Notes: generated by a model from the letters alone, not told the origin. Positions 1-8,774 are shown, counted from the first letter of the stretch. The stretch is DNA of 64,000 nucleotides from an uncultured Bacteroidia bacterium (GCA_902773925.1 CACYGI010000001.1:124001-188000), one strand, 5' to 3'. Numbers and translations are program-made.

Positions 1-277
1 TGCGATTGCCGATATTGAGCAGGAAGCGCCGCACATCCTGCTGGAAAATGATCAGGATGACTATCACCCCGCCTCCGAGCACCTGTCCCAGGACAAATGA
101 GATGAGTCTCATATCCAGTGCCTTGAATATGATCCAGGCTATATACAGGGCCAGGATGACGAGGAAGATATTGAGCGCCGAGGTGCCCCTCAACGCACGG
201 AAAAGCCCGTAGATGAGCAGACCTACGAGCAGCACGTCGATCACGTCGACAAATCTTATCTCCAGCAGTTCGAGCAT
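1..277 (-). CDS. cdaA: Diadenylate cyclase CdaA, N-terminal part (cut by window edge)
   Basis: The reading frame starts at 277 (MLELLEIRFVDVIDVLLVG) and runs off the left edge after about 92 codons. The visible part has a short amphipathic start and about three hydrophobic membrane segments, then the FQQDVRRFLLNIGN stretch that leads into the DAC catalytic domain of CdaA-type membrane diadenylate cyclases, which make c-di-AMP from two ATP. The catalytic DGA and RHR motifs would lie outside the window. The start codon sits 7 bases after a TAnnTTTG promoter box (285-292), and the gene is divergent from the comF-like gene. The call rests on the N-terminal membrane region and linker only, which are characteristic in Bacteroidota. 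Confidence 0.85.
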   Translation of the reverse strand, partial: MLELLEIRFVDVIDVLLVGLLIYGLFRALRGTSALNIFLVILALYIAWIIFKALDMRLISFVLGQVLGGGVIVILIIFQQDVRRFLLNIGNR

Positions 278-284
278 ACTGCTG

Positions 285-292
285 CAAAAGTA
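285..292 (-). promoter_or_regulatory. -7 box for cdaA
   Basis: TACTTTTG on the minus strand fits the Bacteroidetes sigma-ABfr -7 consensus TAnnTTTG and lies 7 bases upstream of the cdaA ATG. No clear -33 TTTG element is seen. Confidence 0.6.
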
Positions 293-313
293 AGAAAGTG
301 TTTTGAATTTTGC

Positions 314-321
314 TATTTTTG
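314..321 (+). promoter_or_regulatory. -7 box for the comF-like gene
   Basis: TATTTTTG matches TAnnTTTG and ends 5 bases before the ATG at 327, so the transcript would be nearly or fully leaderless. It also argues that the in-frame ATG at 303, upstream of the box, is not the real start. Confidence 0.55.
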
Positions 322-326
322 TCCGT

Positions 327-1040
327 ATGAAATGTGGGGTTGGTCCCGCCTGGGGCGCACTGTCCGATCTTCTATTCCCCCGGGAGTGCGTCGTATGCGG
401 CGGGAAATTGGATGTAGGGGAAGATTCTATCTGCGGCACCTGTCTGCTCGACGTGCCTTATACAAGATTCTGGGACTGGGATGAGAATCCCGCCGAGAGG
501 CGGATTTGGAGATATGCGGGCATCGAAAGCGCCGCTTCGCTGTTCTTCTACCGGTACGAAGGCGGCTATGCTTCGCTCGTCCATCAGGTCAAATACGGCG
601 GCAGGCCTGAGCTGGGCCACCGTCTCGGGCTCAGCCTCGGCCGCAAGATGGCCGCTTCGGGGCGTTTCTGCTCCATCCAGGCCGTAGTGCCCGTACCGCT
701 TCATCCGCTGCGACGCCTCCGTCGCGGCTACAACCAGGCCGAAAAGATCGCTAGCGGCATCGCCGAAGGACTCGGAGGACTGCCCGTAGTCACAGGACTG
801 CTGCGGCGCAGTCGCAACACGCACACGCAGACGCAGCTTTCGGGCGAAGAGAAACGCCGCAACGTGGCCGGGGCATTCGAAGCCGACCTTGAGAGCGCGC
901 GGCATCTTGCCTCGAGGGGTATCCGCAACATTCTGGTAGCGGACGACGTGATGACCTCCGGCGCCACCATAAGCGCGGCAGTGCATCCGCTGATGGAAGC
1001 ATTTCGCGTCAGCGTGGCTACGATAGGATTTGTCGAATAG
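327..1040 (+). CDS. ComF family phosphoribosyltransferase-like protein
   Basis: About 237 residues, usual for ComF/GntX proteins. The N-terminus carries the cysteine pairs CVVCGG and CGTC of the small double zinc-ribbon that opens this family. Then come YGGRPELG, the conserved VPVPLHPLRRLRRGYNQAE segment, and a type I PRPP-binding loop, VADDVMTSGAT, near residue 210. ComF is needed for DNA uptake in competent bacteria; the biochemical role in Bacteroidota is not settled. I start at 327 rather than 303 because a promoter box lies between the two ATGs. The stop is 2 bases from the stop of the convergent BACON lipoprotein gene. Confidence 0.9.
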   Translation: MKCGVGPAWGALSDLLFPRECVVCGGKLDVGEDSICGTCLLDVPYTRFWDWDENPAERRIWRYAGIESAASLFFYRYEGGYASLVHQVKYGGRPELGHRLGLSLGRKMAASGRFCSIQAVVPVPLHPLRRLRRGYNQAEKIASGIAEGLGGLPVVTGLLRRSRNTHTQTQLSGEEKRRNVAGAFEADLESARHLASRGIRNILVADDVMTSGATISAAVHPLMEAFRVSVATIGFVE

Positions 1041-1042
1041 GA

Positions 1043-1669
1043 TTAGAGGGCCGGCTGGCTGACGGTAAATACAGCCTTGACCGATGCGTCCTCCTGCAGT
1101 GCGCAGGTAAGCGTCAGCACGCGTGCGGCGCCGGTATCGTTGCGCGGCAGCGAAACCGAGAGAATGGTCGTGCCATCTGCCGCAGCCGGAGTCACCTCAG
1201 CCTGGGAGATGCTGCTGGAGGCTACCTTCCACGGACGGGAAGCCTCGATGCGGACGCGGATGCCGCCACCCTCCGCGGGGATGGTAGCGGAATCTTCGGC
1301 AAATCCGATCCAGGGACGGGAAGCCAGAGTAACCCAATGCTTGCCGGAGGACTTGGAGGTGCCTCCCTCCTCCTGTGCAACGAAAGAGACGCGGATGGTC
1401 TGGGTAACGGCCGAAGTGCTCTCGGGGATGGTAATGACCACCGGCTCGATGCCGGACATAAAACCCGATGCAGGCTCTACGGTGACGCCTTCGACTTCGC
1501 ACGAAGCAGTCCAGAAGGTGTTTGAACTGACATATACGGTGGTCTGTCCGCCGTGGAAGTCCATCTGTGAACTGGCGGGCTGGACCTTGATGGTAGGCGT
1601 TACCGTGGTGGTGCAGGCCGAAACCAGCAGCACTAAAGCAGCGAGGATTATGTGACTGCGATTGATCAT
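1043..1669 (-). CDS. BACON-domain lipoprotein
   Basis: 208 residues. The signal sequence ends in a lipobox (LLVSAC), so it should be a lipid-anchored envelope protein. The body reads as two BACON-like beta-sandwich repeats: one with SNTFWTASCEVEGVTVEPASG (residues about 50-110) and one starting SRPWKVASSS (about 140-208) ending in the usual VSQPA strand. BACON domains are Bacteroidota modules thought to bind carbohydrate or mucin, or act as spacers. No enzyme domain is present. The gene is divergent from a smaller BACON-like lipoprotein gene (1720-2091); the two start codons are 50 bases apart. Confidence 0.8.
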   Translation of the reverse strand: MINRSHIILAALVLLVSACTTTVTPTIKVQPASSQMDFHGGQTTVYVSSNTFWTASCEVEGVTVEPASGFMSGIEPVVITIPESTSAVTQTIRVSFVAQEEGGTSKSSGKHWVTLASRPWIGFAEDSATIPAEGGGIRVRIEASRPWKVASSSISQAEVTPAAADGTTILSVSLPRNDTGAARVLTLTCALQEDASVKAVFTVSQPAL

Positions 1670-1673
1670 ACTG

Positions 1674-1681
1674 CAAAAGTA
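1674..1681 (-). promoter_or_regulatory. -7 box for the BACON lipoprotein gene
   Basis: TACTTTTG on the minus strand, only 4 bases from the ATG at 1669. The predicted mRNA would be leaderless or nearly so. Confidence 0.55.
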
Positions 1682-1693
1682 CTGTTTTTTTTC

Positions 1694-1701
1694 TAACTTT
1701 G
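1694..1701 (+). promoter_or_regulatory. -7 box for the 1720 lipoprotein gene
   Basis: TAACTTTG matches TAnnTTTG and lies 18 bases before the ATG at 1720. It forms a divergent promoter pair with the box at 1674-1681. Confidence 0.6.
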
Positions 1702-1719
1702 AAGCCGCAAGAGTTTTTT

Positions 1720-2091
1720 ATGAAGAAAAGGATTATACTTCCCGTTGCCGCAGCAGTCCTGACATTTACGGTGATGCAGTTCGCCGGATGCGAGCACTAT
1801 GTCCTTCCGGAGCTTACGCTGAGTCCCGATACGCTGTATTTCAACGCCCAGGCTGACAGCCAGATGGTCTCGGTCAATACCAACGTCATCTGGTACAGGG
1901 ACGATGATGCGAGCCGTACCGACTGGTTCTCATTCAGCCCCGAGGACGGCGAAGGCAGCGCGGTGATGACCGTCCGGGTCAAGGCCAACACCGGCAGCGA
2001 CCGCAATATAGGGATTGTTTTCCGTTCGGAGACCATCTCCCGCACCCTTCACATATTCCAGAAGGGCGAGGGAGATCAGACAGACCAGTAG
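1720..2091 (+). CDS. Small BACON-like lipoprotein
   Basis: 123 residues from the ATG at 1720 (MKKRIILPVAA). An in-frame ATG at 1699 overlaps the promoter box and would spoil the signal peptide. The signal sequence ends in the lipobox QFAGC. The mature part has one BACON-like sandwich: VNTNVIWYRDD, then DWFSFSPEDGEGSAVMTVRV, closing with LHIFQKG, comparable to the repeats of the divergent lipoprotein at 1043-1669. The acidic DDD insertion after the conserved tryptophan is unusual. Function unknown; probably surface exposed. Its stop is 6 bases from the stop of the convergent C69 peptidase gene. Confidence 0.7.
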   Translation: MKKRIILPVAAAVLTFTVMQFAGCEHYVLPELTLSPDTLYFNAQADSQMVSVNTNVIWYRDDDASRTDWFSFSPEDGEGSAVMTVRVKANTGSDRNIGIVFRSETISRTLHIFQKGEGDQTDQ

Positions 2092-2097
2092 CCAAAG

Positions 2098-3768
2098 TTA
2101 TTTGTGGTGCACCTTGACCACCTCTCCGTGGTCATTGACGATGGCGCGCAGCCAGCGCTCCGGGAATTCCGGATGCTTAGGGTTGCGGGGAATGCCACGG
2201 CCCGAGCCGTTGTCCAGGAATGAACCGTCCTCGGCCTGGTGCTTGACATTGCCGTCCATATATTTGACCAGCAGATAATTGCTCAGATCATTCCATTCCT
2301 CGCAGAGCAGCTTGGTACGGGCTGAGCACCATTCGGTCATCGCGTCGAAGGCATAGGCCTCGTTGCCGCTGTCTATCATACGGACGAACTTTTCATCCTG
2401 CTCCTTCAGCAGGCGCAGATTGTCGGCCTCGTAGCGGTCGATATGCGTACGGATCTCGGGCGCGACGCGGTCATAGAGCAGATATGCGAAATGCGCGACG
2501 CGGTTGAACAGCCAGAAGGCGGAAGTCGGGCTGTAGGTCATCATATCGCCATTGCCTTCGGAAAAACACTCCGGAACCGACTGGACACTCGCGTAGATAG
2601 GCGTGAGTGCCGATGTTGCGGCATCGTCAACGCCGAACCAGGTAACTGCGCCTACCTCATCGGGCAGCCATCCGCGGGCCTGGGCCACGAACCAGAAACC
2701 GGTCTGCTGGGTGGCGATCGAACGCTCAAAGACATAATGCTCGCCATCTACTGACCAGCGCATCGGGCGCCAGCGGTACGGCAGGTGGTGCGGACCTGCT
2801 CCGATATCGTTCGAGAAGTCCAGTGCGGTCCCCTCGAAATGGTCACGCATCACGGCGGCTACGTCCAGGACGGAAATCTTCTCATCCGGCTTGACGTAGA
2901 GCGGCATCTTGTTGGTCAAATTGTGGCCGAGGGCGAAATCCAGATACTTGTCAGCATCGAATCCGCTGCCGGCCAGCAGGTTGAAAGCCGACCAGACGCG
3001 GGCCTCGCAGGCGCGAAGACCGCCGAAATCGGCCGGGCAATATGTATCGCAGAAACTGAACTCCTCGTCCTTGCCGTCGAAATAGCCGGCCTTGCGGGCG
3101 AAAGAGATCACATCCTTGGAATAGAGGCAGTTGTCAGGATCATCCAGCGGGAAACGGTCGATGCGGCTCTGATTTGCGTGAGCGCAGATATAGCCGTCGG
3201 GAATGCGGATCGCCACCCATACGGCACCCTTCTCTATCGTGCCCTTGCCAACGACCTCCATAATCCAGCATTCTTCGGTATCGGCGATGGAGAAAGACTC
3301 GCCTTCGCTCGGATAGCCGTATTTCTGTAGCAGCGCATCCATCGTATGGATAGCCTCGCGGGCCGTACGCGCACGCTGCAGGGTGATATAGATCAGCGAG
3401 CCGTAATCCATCACGCCGGAGGGGTCGGCCAGCTCCTCGCGGCCGCCGAAGGTCGTCTCGCCGATGATCAGCTGATGCTCGTTGATATTGCCCACAGTCT
3501 GCCAGGTATGCGCAACCTGGGCGATCTCGCCGCGATATACGCCGCTGTCCCAGTCATAGACCGAGAGCATCGAGCCGGGCGCCCAGTCGCGTGAAGGATG
3601 GAAATACAGCTCTCCATAGAGAACGTGCGAGTCAGCGGCATAGCTGACCATACACGAACCGTCCGTGGACGCTCCACGGGTGATGATGATATTGGTGCAG
3701 GCTTCGGTGCGGGGCATTGCGACTGCAAGAAGGAGCAGGCACAATGAGATTCGGGTGAGATGCTTCAT
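2098..3768 (-). CDS. Secreted C69 family dipeptidase
   Basis: 556 residues starting MKHLTRIS; the longer frame from 3804 runs through the promoter and is rejected. A signal peptide is followed by EACTNIIITRGASTDGS. In family C69 (PepD-like, N-terminal nucleophile hydrolases) the cysteine exposed by cleavage (Cys24 here) is the catalytic nucleophile. Other family features are the GETTFGGR stretch, YGYPSEGESFSIADTEECWIMEV, and the VAIRIPDGYICAHANQSRI segment. Length agrees with secreted Bacteroidota C69 enzymes. It should hydrolyse dipeptides in the periplasm or outside. No neighbour suggests a partner. Confidence 0.92.
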   Translation of the reverse strand: MKHLTRISLCLLLLAVAMPRTEACTNIIITRGASTDGSCMVSYAADSHVLYGELYFHPSRDWAPGSMLSVYDWDSGVYRGEIAQVAHTWQTVGNINEHQLIIGETTFGGREELADPSGVMDYGSLIYITLQRARTAREAIHTMDALLQKYGYPSEGESFSIADTEECWIMEVVGKGTIEKGAVWVAIRIPDGYICAHANQSRIDRFPLDDPDNCLYSKDVISFARKAGYFDGKDEEFSFCDTYCPADFGGLRACEARVWSAFNLLAGSGFDADKYLDFALGHNLTNKMPLYVKPDEKISVLDVAAVMRDHFEGTALDFSNDIGAGPHHLPYRWRPMRWSVDGEHYVFERSIATQQTGFWFVAQARGWLPDEVGAVTWFGVDDAATSALTPIYASVQSVPECFSEGNGDMMTYSPTSAFWLFNRVAHFAYLLYDRVAPEIRTHIDRYEADNLRLLKEQDEKFVRMIDSGNEAYAFDAMTEWCSARTKLLCEEWNDLSNYLLVKYMDGNVKHQAEDGSFLDNGSGRGIPRNPKHPEFPERWLRAIVNDHGEVVKVHHK

Positions 3769-3801
3769 AATACCGTGTTTGGTTTTGACGTACGAAGATA
3801 A

Positions 3802-3819
3802 CAAAAATAGCTATCTTTG
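3802..3819. promoter_or_regulatory. Divergent -7 boxes between C69 peptidase and 3842 genes
   Basis: TATTTTTG on the minus strand (3802-3809, 33 bases before the C69 start at 3768) and TATCTTTG on the plus strand (3812-3819, 22 bases before the ATG at 3842). The boxes are 2 bases apart, so the two polymerases should compete for the site. Confidence 0.6.
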
Positions 3820-3841
3820 CAATGCAACCATATAAAGCGCA

Positions 3842-4258
3842 ATGATGAAAATTCGCCTCAACAGCCTTGCGATAGTACTTCTGCTGACCGTTTCGGCCTC
3901 CCGTCTCGGTGCGCAGAACAACACAGCCGAAACGCAGACCCCGGAGGAGATGGCCGCCACCGTTGCGGAGTACCTGATCAAATACCTGGATCTGGATGAT
4001 CACCAGGCATACCAGATCGAGGTCGAGCTGCAGGAGGTATATCCCAGGATGATAGAGGAAGTCAAGGCGGTCAGGCGAGGCGGCGCCAATTCGGCCGAAT
4101 CCTACGACGCCGTCTATGACAAGTGGTACGCCCGGCTGGATTCCACATACCAGAAGGTATTTACCGAAAAGCAGTGGGCCCGCTACCTAAAATCGCCCTA
4201 CGGGCGCGAGAAGAAGGCACGCGATAAGCGCATCCGCAAGCGCGGCGGATTGCAATAA
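3842..4258 (+). CDS. Small secreted helical protein of unknown function
   Basis: 138 residues (137 if the second ATG at 3845 is used). A signal peptide ends near ASRLGAQ. The mature part is polar, charged and predicted helical: a DLDDHQAYQIEVELQEVYPRM helix, then AVYDKWYARLDSTYQKVFTEKQ, and a strongly basic tail (EKKARDKRIRKRGG). The layout recalls small periplasmic Spy/LTXXQ-like helical proteins in which a helix ends in a T-x-x-Q motif (here FTEKQW), but the similarity is too weak to name it. It is convergent with the DUF4988 operon, 16 bases between stops. Confidence 0.6.
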   Translation: MMKIRLNSLAIVLLLTVSASRLGAQNNTAETQTPEEMAATVAEYLIKYLDLDDHQAYQIEVELQEVYPRMIEEVKAVRRGGANSAESYDAVYDKWYARLDSTYQKVFTEKQWARYLKSPYGREKKARDKRIRKRGGLQ

Positions 4259-4274
4259 TCATCTGTAAGCCGGA

Positions 4275-5882
4275 TTATTCGGGATCGAAAATCGGATCGG
4301 GGTCTTCGCCGGGCACCGGTACGGGATCCAGTTCGCGGTTTTCGACTGTCCAGACCTTCATCGAATTGAACTCACCCCAAGAGAGGAAGAGCGCGACGCG
4401 CGTCTGACCGGGCACCGCAATCTTCTTTGCCGTATGGAAGAGCAGCGAATATGTGCAGGTGTAACGGTAGCGTCCCGTGCCCGTAGCCTCATCATAGGAG
4501 AGCGTCTCGACGGTAAATGCCGGATCAGCCTCGACGGCCACAGTACCGTTCTCCATCATCATTGCCCTAAAGGCAAGATCCAGGGAAGCCGCGTACTGCT
4601 GATAATCGGCATAGGGAGCGGTCCTTGACGCCAACTCTTCGCTGACAACGACCGAATAGCGGAATATCGAATCTCCATAGAATCCGTCCGACTGGGGCAC
4701 TTCGAAATCAAGTCTGCGCTCGGATGTACGCCTAAGCGAAAGCTTGCTGCCATCGAGAAGCGTCAGGGTCACGAAATCCGCATCCACCTCGGCTGATTCG
4801 AAGAAATTGAACTGAACCTCGGCCTGAGCCTTGATGCGGTTGCCCTCGGCATCCCTCATCCACGTCCACTGGTCACTGCCGGTCATTCCGATGGTGAAAT
4901 AGAACACTCCCTCCTCCTGACGGATACCTACGGTCGGCTGACGGTCAAGCGGTGAAGCCGGGACGCGCTCTCCATCGACCAGAAGCCACGTCGCCTCGAC
5001 ATCATCTCCGTAGCGCACCGTCCAGAAGAGCTCTCCGCTCTCGCTGTCCGCAGCGATGCCGATATCGACGCTCTTTGTCACGTCACGGCCGTTACGGATG
5101 GTGAAAATCCTACCGTCACCCATCTGGATACGGTATCCGACAACCTCGCCGTCCTCAACGATCTCGGTGCATCTTGCCAGGAACAATCCAAAGGATGCAT
5201 CGGTCATTATCGAGGAATATGAGCCTATATTGCCGTTGATCTCGTCGCACAGATCCATAAGCTCCTCGAATCCCTTCTGCGTAGGGACGGTAACTATGGT
5301 GCCGTTGGTGAGAGTAAATCGCACGTAGTAGGGATCCGACATATCTATGTCGCGGAAGAATGAAGTACCCTCAGGACCGATCGCCTCGAAAAGCGTTGTC
5401 CAGTGGGCTCCATTGTCATAAGTCACCTGCCAGAAGCCCTCGAAAATGCGGAGCATCGGAACGATGGTCTCCGCCGTAACCTTGCGGCCGTAGCTGTCAA
5501 GCAGCCAGGTCGGCTGAGCCGAGCCCATCTTGACCGTCCAGCAGTAATATCCCAGCGCGGAATCATAACGGATACCCATAACAGGCGTAGCTCCGTCGGC
5601 GGCGCTCTTGAGAGTTATGACAGTACCGCTCTGGAAAACGACGACACACCCTGCGGAAGTGGGCTGTACGCTGCGGATGTAGTCATTACCCTGAAGGGCC
5701 TTGACCAGAGTGTTGAGACTGGTTATGCCGTCATTGATCGCCGAGACTTGTGTCTCCAGATTGGAAATACGCGCGGTAAGCGCTGCAAGCTCGGACTCGA
5801 TCGACGAGGTGCAGGCCACCGTGGTGGCAAGAATCACTGCCGCCGCCATACGGCTGATGTATCTGTATATCTTACTTGCCAT
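4275..5882 (-). CDS. DUF4988-like coiled-coil lipoprotein (third of three paralogues)
   Basis: 535 residues. The lipobox TTVAC puts the lipidated cysteine at 24. It is followed by a heptad-like coiled coil (SELAALTARISNLETQVSAIN) and then by units built around G-x-x-P-V-x-G-I-R-x-D-x-x-x-x-YYWTV...TWLLD-x-x-G-x-x-V, the signature I associate with DUF4988. The YYW-type unit recurs about three times (near residues 105, 280 and 320), with a second helical linker (ELMDLCDEINGNIGS) between blocks. The C-terminal third is a beta-rich region not shared with its two sisters. The start overlaps the upstream stop by 11 bases, implying coupling. Function unknown; probably a surface-exposed multidomain lipoprotein. 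Confidence 0.75.
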   Translation of the reverse strand: MASKIYRYISRMAAAVILATTVACTSSIESELAALTARISNLETQVSAINDGITSLNTLVKALQGNDYIRSVQPTSAGCVVVFQSGTVITLKSAADGATPVMGIRYDSALGYYCWTVKMGSAQPTWLLDSYGRKVTAETIVPMLRIFEGFWQVTYDNGAHWTTLFEAIGPEGTSFFRDIDMSDPYYVRFTLTNGTIVTVPTQKGFEELMDLCDEINGNIGSYSSIMTDASFGLFLARCTEIVEDGEVVGYRIQMGDGRIFTIRNGRDVTKSVDIGIAADSESGELFWTVRYGDDVEATWLLVDGERVPASPLDRQPTVGIRQEEGVFYFTIGMTGSDQWTWMRDAEGNRIKAQAEVQFNFFESAEVDADFVTLTLLDGSKLSLRRTSERRLDFEVPQSDGFYGDSIFRYSVVVSEELASRTAPYADYQQYAASLDLAFRAMMMENGTVAVEADPAFTVETLSYDEATGTGRYRYTCTYSLLFHTAKKIAVPGQTRVALFLSWGEFNSMKVWTVENRELDPVPVPGEDPDPIFDPE

Positions 5883-7320
5883 AGCCGATGGTGATTATAG
5901 TGGAATTCAACGTGCCTGCCCCGTCCGAGACAAGAAGAGTAATGCGCGAGGTGCCTCCGATAAATGTCGAAGGAGCCGTTATGACCAGCTTTCCGCGGCT
6001 GTAGTTTTCTGCCTGAATCCAGGCTGTAAAACCGTCCTGAGCCACCGGAAGTATCTGAGTATGCTCGTCGGCCTCTGCTATGTAGTAGTTGAGCGAAACG
6101 GTCTCGCCCGCCACCATCATTACGGAGGATTCGATGCTTATGGTAAAACCGGGGAATCTGGGGATGAGGACCGACTCGCCGTTGACCGTAATCTGGTAAT
6201 AGCGCGAACCGTACTCGGTCACGGCCGAAACCGGATTGGCGGGAACGTCGGGCTGCGCCATGACCTTCTCTCCGTCAACGGTCAGCCACTGGTAGGTCTC
6301 ACCTCCGTCATAGCTCACCGTCCAATAGTAGATATTGTCCTCGTCGCGCTCCAGACCTATACGGGGCACGAAGACCTGGGGAGCATCAGCGCGGACTTTC
6401 TCGCCATCTACGGTCAGCCACTGCGAGGTGCCGCTTTCGGGATCGGTGACTTTCCAATAGAGGGCATCCCCGTCTTCCGCCGCCGTAATCTGGGGCATCG
6501 AGCGGTTGGTGCCGTTGTAGAAAGCCAGGGTACGGCCGTCAGAGAAATACAGACGGTAGCCAATGACCTTTCCGCCCGAATAGATGGGCGAAATCGACTT
6601 GGCATAGACCATCGCATTGTAAATGTCGTAGAGCGACTTGAGAGACTCCAGATTGCTGTTGGCATTCTCCTTGTCGGACACTATCTGACGGTACATATCC
6701 GCCGTAGGTAGATTGACCTGGAATCCGTCAAGGAAAGTTATCTTGACATAACCATTCTCCGTCGTGATGTCCGAGACGAAGGACGTACCGGACTTGCCGG
6801 TAGCGGGACCGAGATATACCCAGTCGCGGCCTTCGTTGTAGGAGACGTACCAGTTGCCCTCCTCGATCTTGACGCGCGGGGAAATAGCCGTAGCGGCAAC
6901 TTTCTGGCCCGTGTCGGGCAAAACAATGAAATCTCCCTCTCCACCGTCGTAGGATACGGCCCAGTAGAAAAGTCCGTCCTCTCCCTGCTTGAAGCAAAGC
7001 ACGGGAGTATCGCCGTCCGTACCGTTGGAAAGGGTGATCGTACCGCTCTTCTCGAACGTAATCTCATAAGAGATTATCTCGCCCTCGGAATCGAAGACCG
7101 GCTTGACATCCTGTACGAAATCGCTTTTCTCTAAAATATTCTCGACTATGACGCGCAATCCTTCGAGCGTAGCATTGTATGTGCCGACGTACTCCTCGAG
7201 CGTCCGGATGCGGCGCTCGATCATCGTCAGCTCGCTGTCGAACCGGTCGAGGCATCCGCCGGCCAGGGTGAGAGTCAGCAGAAGCGCAAATATCCGGAAA
7301 AATCTCTTCATCTTTTTCAT
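5872..7320 (-). CDS. DUF4988-like coiled-coil lipoprotein (second of three paralogues)
   Basis: 482 residues; lipobox TLAGGC with Cys23, then an acidic stretch and a coiled coil (ELTMIERRIRTLEEYVGTYN). The body repeats the module G-D-T-P-V-L-x-F-K-x-x-x-D-G-x-x-YW followed by a WL-x-V-D-G-E-K-V motif; the latter occurs twice almost unchanged (TSQWLTVDGEKV and TYQWLTVDGEKV). A second coiled coil (DKENANSNLESLKSLYDIYN) splits the blocks. The C-terminus is a beta-sandwich region ending in TIITIGYGK, similar to the end of the 7317-8756 gene. ATGA overlap with the upstream gene indicates translational coupling. Confidence 0.75.
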   Translation of the reverse strand: MKKMKRFFRIFALLLTLTLAGGCLDRFDSELTMIERRIRTLEEYVGTYNATLEGLRVIVENILEKSDFVQDVKPVFDSEGEIISYEITFEKSGTITLSNGTDGDTPVLCFKQGEDGLFYWAVSYDGGEGDFIVLPDTGQKVAATAISPRVKIEEGNWYVSYNEGRDWVYLGPATGKSGTSFVSDITTENGYVKITFLDGFQVNLPTADMYRQIVSDKENANSNLESLKSLYDIYNAMVYAKSISPIYSGGKVIGYRLYFSDGRTLAFYNGTNRSMPQITAAEDGDALYWKVTDPESGTSQWLTVDGEKVRADAPQVFVPRIGLERDEDNIYYWTVSYDGGETYQWLTVDGEKVMAQPDVPANPVSAVTEYGSRYYQITVNGESVLIPRFPGFTISIESSVMMVAGETVSLNYYIAEADEHTQILPVAQDGFTAWIQAENYSRGKLVITAPSTFIGGTSRITLLVSDGAGTLNSTIITIGYGK

Positions 7321-8756
7321 AACGGCCGGATATTTATGGTTTTGAGAACTATGCGCGTACCGGTATTGCAGATATCAAATACCAGCAGCACCTGGCCCGA
7401 GGTCGAAGTAAATTCGGCGGGCGAATCGATGATGACTGCGGCCTTGCTGTAATGCACGGTGAACCCATCCTGCGTCATAGCCGAAATGGTCGTCATGCGC
7501 TCCTCGTCTCCATAGACCTTATAAGGCAGTGCAATGGATGAGAGCGGAGCCATCTCGATGTCGGTAGTCATCTCTACGGTGAAAATACGCGGGATACGGT
7601 ACGTCTCGCCTGAAATCATACTGACGGTAACCCACGCCGGATCGGACAGGTCCACGTCCGCGAAAATGGCTCCCGTAGCATCCAGGATCGCAAGCACCCG
7701 CTCGCCGCTGCCGTTTTCGTCGTATATGAATACCGGATCGGCATCACCGATCTGGATCGTCCAGTAATAATGGCCGTCTTCTTCATCCTTCATCATCCCT
7801 ATGACGGGAGTGGAAGCCTCGTCGCCAACGGCCTGGATACGCTTGCCGGAGGCGTCCCTGATCCACTGGGGAGTCTGGTCTCCGTAAGCCATGGCCCAGT
7901 AGTAACGGCCGTCAGCCTCGTCCAGAAGGAGCGTAATGACAGGCACGTTGCTCTGGCGGACGCTGTATATGTCGCATTTGTCTCCGTTGGAGAGCTCTAT
8001 GTGGGTCGAGAGGGTGTCACTGCCGTCCACGACCACCGAAACATCCGTGATGCTGACCCATTTCGCGGCCATGGCGCGAATCAGCACCGCCTGCGCTTCC
8101 ACATTGGCGTTGATCTGTTCCAGCTGCGTGCGCAAGGTGGAATAGACGGCAAACAGCGGCCACTCATAGACGGTGCCGTTGCTCATTATGACGCGGACCG
8201 TTTCAGATCCGACTATAAAACTCTTGAACATCGCATCCGCATCCTCGCCCGAAGCAGGGCCGAGCTCCTGATAAGTCACACCGTCATAGGTGATGTACCA
8301 CGACTTGTTGCGGATGGTGATATAGGGAACCTGTCCCATACAGGGGACGGGATTGCCGTTGGTATCCTTGAGAAGAACCGCCTCGCCGCCGTTATAACTC
8401 ACGGTCCAATAATAAATGCCGTCAGAGCCCTTGACCGAGCCGACATAGGGCACCGAGCCTGCCGTGCCGTTGTAGAGCGAAATAGGCTCGTGATGCAGGA
8501 AGAATATGCGGTAACCGATGGTCTTGCCCGAAGCATCCTTCAGCAGGCTCGTCCCGGTCACCATATCCTTTTCCTGTACGGCCTGGGCCATCGTCTTGAT
8601 GGAATTCAGGATGGCGTTATAGCGGCTGCACCGGGCTTCCAGCGAATCCACCCTGGCCGTCAGCTCATCGATCCTTTCCCGGTAGCCGTTGTCGCATCCG
8701 GTAAAGGCCGCTGCTGAAAGCAGGATTATCACTATTGCCAAGAAAGCACGTCTCAT
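7317..8756 (-). CDS. DUF4988-like coiled-coil lipoprotein (first of three paralogues)
   Basis: 479 residues; lipobox AAFTGC with Cys21, then a coiled coil (ERIDELTARVDSLEARCSRY). It carries the module SVPYVGSVKGSDGIYYWTVSY plus two further YYW-type units (GRYYWAMAYGDQTPQWI and GHYYWTIQIGDADPVFI) and a central helical linker (TLRTQLEQINANVEAQ). The C-terminal sandwich (EMTTDIEMAPLSSIALPYKV) resembles that of its downstream sister. It lies 18 bases after the Omp85-like barrel gene, so all four genes should be one transcript. No catalytic motif is visible. Confidence 0.75.
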   Translation of the reverse strand: MRRAFLAIVIILLSAAAFTGCDNGYRERIDELTARVDSLEARCSRYNAILNSIKTMAQAVQEKDMVTGTSLLKDASGKTIGYRIFFLHHEPISLYNGTAGSVPYVGSVKGSDGIYYWTVSYNGGEAVLLKDTNGNPVPCMGQVPYITIRNKSWYITYDGVTYQELGPASGEDADAMFKSFIVGSETVRVIMSNGTVYEWPLFAVYSTLRTQLEQINANVEAQAVLIRAMAAKWVSITDVSVVVDGSDTLSTHIELSNGDKCDIYSVRQSNVPVITLLLDEADGRYYWAMAYGDQTPQWIRDASGKRIQAVGDEASTPVIGMMKDEEDGHYYWTIQIGDADPVFIYDENGSGERVLAILDATGAIFADVDLSDPAWVTVSMISGETYRIPRIFTVEMTTDIEMAPLSSIALPYKVYGDEERMTTISAMTQDGFTVHYSKAAVIIDSPAEFTSTSGQVLLVFDICNTGTRIVLKTINIRPL

Positions 8757-8774
8757 ATATAGATTGTCTTGTTT

